Positions 1 through 27,315 of a stretch of 27,315 bases of DNA are shown piece by piece. The first letter of the stretch is position 1. Each line of letters opens with the position of its first letter. The translations under genes were made by a program, and so were the position numbers. The stretch lies in assembly GCA_009731375.1 (NCBI GenBank), contig BJOX01000078.1, positions 1-27,315 of the forward strand, given 5' to 3'. Origin of the DNA: Paulinella micropora (taxonomy: Eukaryota; Cercozoa; Imbricatea; Euglyphida). The notes under the pieces were generated by a model. The model was not told the origin of the DNA, did not search any database, and saw only the letters and a list, made by a program, of their open reading frames with translations.

Positions 1-111
1 ATCATCAGGCGAGAGACTGACACGGGGGGGTGGAGGACCTCGAACAAGGGTATTGGAGGCTTATGTCCGTTGAGGATATGCCATTAGCTGCATCAGTACG
101 CCTCAGATAAA
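1..111 (-). other. Edge island, possibly the start of the next FAS1 exon
   Basis: Complex sequence at the window edge. One minus-strand frame reads NGISSTDISLQYP, resembling exon 8 (RSTDLLPLQFP), which follows the Tyr-His motif in domain 1. The nearby AG sites (...GATGCAG and ...TCTGAG) do not give the phase 0 that exon 19 requires. It may be a decayed copy or need an extra exon. Confidence 0.3.
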
Positions 112-357
112 GTATTATTATCATTATTATTATTATTATTATTATTATTACCGTTATGATTATGATTATGATTATGATTATGATTATTATTATGATTATG
201 GTTATGGTTATGGTTATGATTGTGATTGTGATTGTGATTATGATTATGATTATGATTATGATTATGATTATGATTATGATGATGATTATGATGATGATTA
301 TGATTATGATTATTATGATTATAATTATGATTATTATTATGATTATTATGATTATTA

Positions 358-421
<64 letters not shown>

Positions 422-454
422 GTTATTATTATCATGATTATGATGATGATTAAT

Positions 455-505
<51 letters not shown>

Positions 506-526
506 CATCATAATCATCATCATCAT

Positions 527-559
<33 letters not shown>

Positions 560-720
560 CATCATGATCATAATTCTTGTTCTTGTTCTTGTTCTTGTGC
601 TTGCGCTTGTGCTTGCGCTTGTGCTTGTGCTTGTGCTTGTTCGTGTTCTTGTTCTTGTTCTTGTTCTTGTTCTTGTTCTTGTTCTCGTTCTCGTTCTTGT
701 TCTTGTCATTGTCGTCGTTG
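112..720. repeat. Trinucleotide and hexanucleotide microsatellite (ATT/ATG/AAT/ATC, TTCTTG)
   Basis: Successive blocks of (TTA)n, (TTATGA)n, (AAT)n, (ATC)n and (TTCTTG)n. Long open frames here are homopolymeric shadows of the repeat. It lies in the intron downstream of exon 19. Confidence 0.97.
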
Positions 721-729
721 TGCTCTCAC

Positions 730-776
730 CTCGCTTGGTAACACGTGCTACAATATCACACCGAACACCATGTCCA
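730..776 (-). pseudogene. Donor-half copy of exon 19 (distal)
   Basis: Matches the 3' half of exon 19 followed by the same GAG|GTGAGAG donor. It has an in-frame TAG before the His codon, so it cannot encode the domain. Confidence 0.8.
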
Positions 777-780
777 ACTT

Positions 781-781
781 C

Positions 782-841
<60 letters not shown>

Positions 842-848
842 CATTATT
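781..848. repeat. (TTA)n microsatellite
   Basis: About 20 uninterrupted TTA units directly before the tRNA-like element. Confidence 0.97.
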
Positions 849-1115
849 TGGACACCGTGATAGCCCAGTGGTCAAGTTCTACCATCTGGGCCTGTCGCCA
901 GTTCGATTCCCGTCGGTGCCACCAGTATTTTCATTGAACATATCGGTCTATTTCTGGACCAGTATTTTCATTGAACATACCGGCCCGTCTGGAAGTGTTG
1001 GAACTGCCCTTGCGGGGGTGTCATTAGAGCTTATCGTCAATTCTTCGTACTGCCCTCACGGGTGAGACGATGGAGGCGCATGTGCAGAAATGCATCAGCC
1101 ATTGACAGAGAAGCA
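849..1115 (+). mobile_element. tRNA-like element, probable SINE
   Basis: Box A TAGCCCAGTGGT (861-872) and box B GTTCGATTCC (901-910) are 40 bases apart, as in a tRNA or RNA polymerase III promoter. CGGTGCC followed by ACCA stands where an acceptor stem and CCA end would be, but arm pairing is imperfect, so a working tRNA is unlikely. A tail of about 190 bases follows, containing a repeat (ACCAGTATTTTCATTGAACA twice), and ends at a (TTA)n tract. This head-body-simple-tail plan is that of a tRNA-derived SINE. The family was not identified. Confidence 0.45.
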
Positions 1116-1146
1116 CTATTATCATTATTATTATTATTATTATTAA

Positions 1147-1193
<47 letters not shown>

Positions 1194-1209
1194 CATTATT
1201 ATTATTGTT

Positions 1210-1305
<96 letters not shown>

Positions 1306-1331
1306 GTTGTTATTGTTATTGTTGCTCTCAC
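1116..1331. repeat. (TTA)n, (TCA)n, (CTA)n, (TTG/TTA)n tract
   Basis: Four adjacent trinucleotide blocks between the SINE-like element and the proximal exon 19 copy. Confidence 0.97.
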
Positions 1332-1377
1332 CTCGCTGGGAAGTACGTGATACAATGACCCACCGAACACCAGGTCC
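1332..1377 (-). pseudogene. Donor-half copy of exon 19 (proximal)
   Basis: Matches the last 15 codons of exon 19 with donor GAG|GTGAGAG kept. The frame is still open (DLVFGGSLYHVLPSE). No acceptor precedes it. Confidence 0.85.
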
Positions 1378-1383
1378 GACGTC

Positions 1384-1466
1384 GTTATTCTTGTTATTGT
1401 TATTATTCTTGTTCTTGTTTCTTCTTGTTCTTGTTCTTGTTGTTGTTCTTGTCATTCTTGTCGTCG
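1384..1466. repeat. (TTCTTG)n-related tract
   Basis: Degenerate TTCTTG/TTATTG units next to the donor of exon 19. The same hexanucleotide flanks the 730 copy, so it is part of the duplicated unit. Confidence 0.9.
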
Positions 1467-1480
1467 TTGTTTGCTCTCAC

Positions 1481-22560
<21,080 letters not shown>

Positions 22561-23128
22561 CTAGAGAGAGAGAAGGGGGGGGAGGGAAGAAAGAGAGAGA
22601 GAGATGGAGGATATGTAGATATGTAGGTATGTAGGTATGTAGGTATGTAGGTATGTAGGTATGTAGGTATGTAGGTATGTAGGTATGTAGGTTTGTAGGT
22701 ATGTAGGGATGTATGTAGGAAGGTAGGTAGGTAGGTAGGTAGGTAGGTATACACACACACTCTCTCTCCCTCCCTCCCTCCCTCCCCCCCCCCTCTCTCT
22801 CATCTCTCTCTCTCTCTCACTCTCTCTCTCGATCTCTCTTTCTCTCTCTCGTTCTCTCAATCTCTCTCAATCTCTCTCGGTCTTTCTTCTCTCTATCTCC
22901 TCTTTCTCTCTATATAGATATTATTCAAAACATATACTCTATATATTATTAAAAACATGTACTCTCTCTCTCTCTATCTCTTCTCTCTCGATGTCTGTCC
23001 CTCTCTCTCTTTCTCTTTCTCTTTCTCTTTCTCTCGATCTCTTTCTTTCTCTCTCTCTCTCTCCCTCTCTCTCTCTTTCTTTCTCTTCCTCTCTCGATCT
23101 TTCCTCTCCCTCTCTCCCTCTCTCTTTC

Positions 23129-23216
<88 letters not shown>

Positions 23217-23250
23217 TTCTCTCACTCCTCTCATGCTCTCACACACACAC
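22561..23250. repeat. (GA)n, (TAGGTATG)n and long (TC)n tract
   Basis: GA-rich to about 22,605, an 8-base TAGGTATG unit to about 22,748, then (TC)n with TTTC and TCGA variants. The minus-strand pyrimidine run next to 22,561 is the polypyrimidine tract of exon 1. Confidence 0.95.
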
Positions 23251-23262
23251 GCACGCTCACAC

Positions 23263-23316
23263 AACAAAAAAAGAGACAGCAGACAAACAGCGTACCAGAA
23301 ACAAAAGCACAATCAT
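23263..23316 (-). CDS. Possible first exon with signal peptide
   Basis: An ATG at 23,316-23,314 opens a strongly hydrophobic run of 18 codons beginning MIVLLFLVRCLSAVSFFV, followed by GTGTGAGCG, a usable 5' splice site in phase 0. It would join exon 1 in frame, and exon 1 continues the hydrophobic character. A signal peptide is expected for a FAS1 protein. Against it: the context of the ATG is unremarkable, the frame is also open upstream, and the following intron is low complexity, so the join rests on phase only. Confidence 0.3.
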
Positions 23317-23582
23317 CCGAATAGTCTTTAGTCTATAGGATGTTTCTCCTGTTTGACATGAGAGTTTGCTCTTGAAGCTAATGAGAATTTCTTGATAATC
23401 ATATTTAAACGGAAGAAGAAGAAAAAAAAAAACAGTATAATACGAATGACCCGTATCAGCATTGTTGCTACTTGCCCAGCTAGACCAGCTGAAGGATAAA
23501 ACCACTTGTAGCGTCTACTGCTGCGTGATCACTTCATTCACCAGCCTCAAAATTCAAAAATAAATAATGCAACAACAACTAC
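23317..23582. other. Non-repetitive region upstream of the FAS1 gene
   Basis: About 265 bases of complex sequence between the possible first exon and the LINE. It could hold the FAS1 promoter and 5' leader if the start is right. No TATA box or other site can be assigned. Confidence 0.4.
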
Positions 23583-25548
23583 ATGCAGGACAAAGTGGCA
23601 TTCGTCAAGAGTCAGCCCGAGCGTTATTTTTATGTCCGGTCAAGGTGCCACCACTCAAACCTAGGAGAGATTTTGTTGTGGCTTCTTACTGAGAGCAAAA
23701 ATGCAAGGTGTCTGTTTACTGCTTTATTTAATAGGTGTTTAGCTACTGGTATTAAGCCTTTGGACCATACTAAGGGCATTATCAAACCTATCTATAAAGG
23801 TAAAGGAGGTAGGACAAAAGCTGATCAGTTTAGGCCTGTCACCTTGTTATCTGTGATTGATAAATTTTATGCTACTCTCTTTTGTTAAATAGATTAACTG
23901 ATTGGGTTACGCAGAATGATATGTTGCCTTTCGAACAAGGAGGAGTAAGAAGAGGCAGAGGGGGGCAGCACCAGATTTTCTTACTTCATGAATTGCTTGC
24001 TAACCATAAGAGTCCTGTCTTCTGCTTTCTTAGATGTGTCTAGCTTTCTTAGATGTGTCTAAGGCTTATGATTCTGTTGAAAGAGATTTTCTTTGGATGA
24101 AATTGGAAAGGATGGGAGTGTCTAGGTTTTTCTTACGTGCGTTGAAAGGTCTTTATCATTCAGTTCAGAGTCGAGTTGATATTCAGAATGGTATGTCTGA
24201 TTGGTTTGATGCAGGAAGAGGGGTGAGACAAGGGTGCCCTCTCTCTCCTTTACTTTACTGTTTATATACAGCTGATTTAGCGAAGATGTTACGTGATTCT
24301 AATACGGGTATCTCGATTGGGGTTAATAGTTCAGATAGTAATTTGATTTCTCCCCTGCGTATTTCTTGTCTATTATATATTGATGATATTGTTCTGTTAG
24401 CAAAATCCCCGTCAAACCTACAAAAGCAACTGGATTTGTGCGGGGAATGGGCCCGTTCTAATAATGGGGAATACAACCAGGATAAATCTAATGTTGTTGT
24501 GTTTAATAGTAAGAGTGAAGGTCAGAATATTATTTGGAACTTACTAGGTACGAAGGTGGCAATAGCTACCTCATACAAGTATTTGGGAGTGATCTTTGAG
24601 AGTGATTTGTCCTGGAAAATTATGAAAGAAGATAGGATACAGAAAGCCAAGCAGAATTTGAATATGGTCTTAGCCATGGGAGTTAGAAGAGGTATTGCAC
24701 CTAATATTGCCATGCAATTGATTTCTGGATCTGTGTTTCAGTCTATGGATTGGGGAAGTGAGTTTTGGCATCCTGAATTTTGTTGGAAGGAGGGTGATAC
24801 ATTCAACAATGGTGTTGCGAGAAAAGTGTCGCGTGTCCCTAGAGATTTTCCTAGCCTGGCTGGTCAAGGTGAGCTGGGGTTGTGGTCGTCGGTTGGGCGA
24901 GGTGATTATAGGAGATTGGTTTTCTTGCGGTCTCTATTGTTGATGCCGGAAGATTCTTTATTAGTCCGCATGTTCAAAATTAGTTGTTTCAATGCTATTA
25001 GTAATGCTTGTAACAATTGGGTTACAAGATTATTTAGAGATGTTAAGAGGTTGCCTTGTACCGCATTTCAGGATTCTTTTGCTTTTATTAAGAACTCTTC
25101 TAAGTCAAAGTTAAAAAAGATTATTCATGATTGTGAACAAAAAGATTGGAGAGAGAAATTACGCGTGTCTCCTTTGTCTATTTATAAGTGTGTGAAAACG
25201 GATTTAGAAATGGAGTTTTACTTAAAAGGTCGTAATTATGAGGGGGGAAGGGTCATAGTCAGATTCATCATGAAACTCATGTTTTTCAAGATTGCATTCC
25301 TTGTTTTTCTACCTTGCTCACTTTACAGATTCAATGTTTGGTCCTTGTCTTTCATGGAATGGTTTGATTTCTTTAGATCAGTGGATACATCTTTTACATT
25401 CAACATGTCTGAATTCGTTACATTCTGTTAATGCTATGAGGTTGTTTCTTAGGAGATTTTATAGACATGTCCAAAGACTAACCAGGGGTCTTGCTTCTGG
25501 TGTGTCTGTAGGATCATAGTCCTCGACAAGGGGGCTGCCATCCTATTT
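23583..25548 (+). pseudogene. Degenerate non-LTR retrotransposon (LINE) reverse transcriptase
   Basis: The first frame (23,583-23,888) ends with the fingers motif KPIYKGKGGRTKADQFRPVT. The frame then shifts at a T run near 23,880 and continues as LLNRLTDWVTQNDMLPFEQG. A 19-base tandem duplication (24,025-24,043 and 24,044-24,062) breaks it again. From 24,034 a frame of 465 codons carries FLDVSKAYDSVERDFLW, RQGCPLSPLLYCLYTADL, the catalytic LLYIDDIVLL and YKYLGVIFESDLSW, so the catalytic Asp pair is kept. A further shift lies in the G run near 25,246, after which HHETHVFQDCIPCFSTLL looks like the usual Cys/His C-terminal region, and another leads to a last frame ending at the TAG at 25,519. 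No endonuclease domain is present, so it is 5'-truncated and dead. The clade is uncertain. Confidence 0.85.
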
Positions 25549-25650
<102 letters not shown>

Positions 25651-25758
25651 AAGTCACTGAAATGCCAACCTTGGTGGTGCTTGATGCCTCACCTTCGCTC
25701 CTAAAGCCCGTGCACGAAGGCAACAATTCTCTTCAACGCAAGGACTTGCTCCAACGTG
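25651..25758 (+). other. Candidate plus-strand exon or unique island
   Basis: Directly after ...TACTACTAG one plus-strand frame is open for 35 codons (VTEMPTLVVLDASPSLLKPV...) to a good donor ACGTG|GTAAAGT, phase 1 at both ends. The minus strand also has an open frame (KLYHVGASPCVEENCCLRAR then ALGAK|GTGAGG). Sequence alone cannot choose between them, and it may simply be the old insertion-site flank of the LINE. Confidence 0.3.
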
Positions 25759-25983
25759 GTAAAGTTTCATACACAAACACACACACACATACACACATGC
25801 ACATACACACATGCACACATGCACACATGCATACATACATACATACATATATACATACATACGTACATACATACATACATACATACATACATACAAGATC
25901 TCATACATACATACATACATACATACATACATACATACATACATACATACATGCATGCATGCATGCATACATACATACATACA

Positions 25984-26014
<31 letters not shown>

Positions 26015-26035
26015 GTACATACATACATATGTACA

Positions 26036-26069
<34 letters not shown>

Positions 26070-26136
26070 CATACATACATACATACATACATACAATGTA
26101 CATACATACATACATACATACATACATACATAAGAC

Positions 26137-26167
<31 letters not shown>

Positions 26168-26367
26168 CATACATACACATACATACATTAGATCTTACAT
26201 ACATACATAACATGCATACATACATACATATGTGCATACATACATATCATACACACACTTACATACATACTTACATACATACATAACATACATAACATAC
26301 ATAACATACATAACATACATACATATGTACATACATATGTACATACATAAATACATACATACATACA

Positions 26368-26398
<31 letters not shown>

Positions 26399-26497
26399 GT
26401 AGACACATACATATGTACATACATACATATACATACATACATACACAAATACACAAATACATACATACATACATACATACATACATACATACATACG

Positions 26498-26528
<31 letters not shown>

Positions 26529-27242
26529 GTACATACATACATACATACATACATACATACATACATACATACATACATACATGCATGCATACATGCATAC
26601 ATACATGCATACATACATACAGACCATCATCTTAAAACATACATACATACATACATACATACATGCATGCATACATACATACATACATACATACATACAT
26701 ACATACATACATGCATACATGCATGCATACATACATACATACATACATACAAACATACAAACATACATACATACATACATACATGCATACATACATACAT
26801 ACACACATATATACATACGTACATACAATGTACATAATACGTACGTACATACGTACATACATACATACATACATACATACATACATACGTACGTACGTAC
26901 ATACATACATACGTACGTATGTACGTACGTAACGTACGTGCGTAAAGTATGCACGTAACGTACCATCCATCCATCCATCCATCCATCCATCCATCCATAC
27001 ATACATACATACATACATACATACATACACATACATACATACGTACGTATATACATACGTACATACATACGTACGTACATACGTACGTAACGTACTTACG
27101 TACGCACCTATGTAACATACTTAACATACGTACGTGGTACGTACGGTAGTACCGTACGTACGATACGTCCGTACGTACGCACGTACATACATACACACAT
27201 ACATACACACACACATACATACATACATACATATATACATAC
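25759..27242. repeat. (CATA)n microsatellite, 1.5 kb
   Basis: Almost pure CATA with CATG, CATATG and TACG variants. A (CATC)n block is at about 26,964-26,997, and a TACG-rich block at 27,045-27,185 includes a palindrome. No gene; HTYIHTYI- and [12 protein letters not shown] frames are shadows. Confidence 0.97.
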
Positions 27243-27315
27243 ACTCTATTCTGTCTTATCACACACTCTAACTTCGCTTACTACACCCTCCAACAACCCC
27301 CAACACACGCCACTC
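27243..27315. other. Complex edge sequence
   Basis: A C/A/T-rich 73-base stretch at the right edge; nothing recognised. Confidence 0.5.

Noticed and set aside
849-924. Functional tRNA gene
   Set aside because: Boxes A and B are good, but the acceptor, anticodon and T stems do not pair properly. Better read as a SINE head or tRNA relic.
925-1115. Shared 3' end between the SINE-like element and the LINE
   Set aside because: The bases before the two simple-repeat tails do not match by eye, so no LINE partner can be claimed.

Overview
The window is nuclear DNA from a eukaryote: GT-AG introns, tiny phase-matched exons, a LINE reverse transcriptase fragment, a tRNA-like/SINE-like piece and very heavy microsatellite content. 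The species cannot be told from the sequence. A secreted multi-FAS1 protein fits many protists, algae and animals.

Most of the window (minus strand, about 23.3 kb down to 1.5 kb and running off the left edge) is one gene for a secreted or cell-surface protein with repeated fasciclin (FAS1) domains. I assembled exons 6-19 (19,065 to 1,481) by hand from splice sites and protein similarity. All 14 join in one open frame of 378 codons, with every intron phase matching. They cover FAS1 domain 1 (exons 5-11), domain 2 (exons 12-17) and the first part of domain 3 (exons 17-19). Upstream are two short exons (1 and 2), a 920-nt Tyr/Gly/Ser/Asn-rich exon (3), a doubtful exon 4, a Ser/Thr-rich linker exon (5) and a possible signal-peptide exon at 23.3 kb. 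One domain-1 exon appears to be missing and probably lies in the assembly gap 19,164-19,886.

The introns are almost pure microsatellite, each with its own motif. The most striking structure is that about 55-60 partial exon copies are embedded in these repeats. Copies carrying an exon's 5' half plus its 3' splice site always lie upstream of that exon. Copies carrying its 3' half plus its 5' splice site always lie downstream. No complete second copy of any exon was seen. Exon 14 is framed by about nine donor-half copies on one side and six acceptor-half copies on the other, both breaking at nearly the same point in mid-exon.

Insertions in the introns are a 1.37-kb TA-flanked inverted-repeat element (1,709-3,081) and a tRNA-like SINE candidate (849-1,115). 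Beyond the 5' end of the gene, on the plus strand, is a decayed LINE (23,583-25,548) ending in a (TAC)n tail, then a 1.5-kb (CATA)n tract. Two short plus-strand islands (20,018-20,092 and 25,651-25,758) look like exons of something else but are unproven. Four N runs interrupt the sequence, two of them exactly 723 long.
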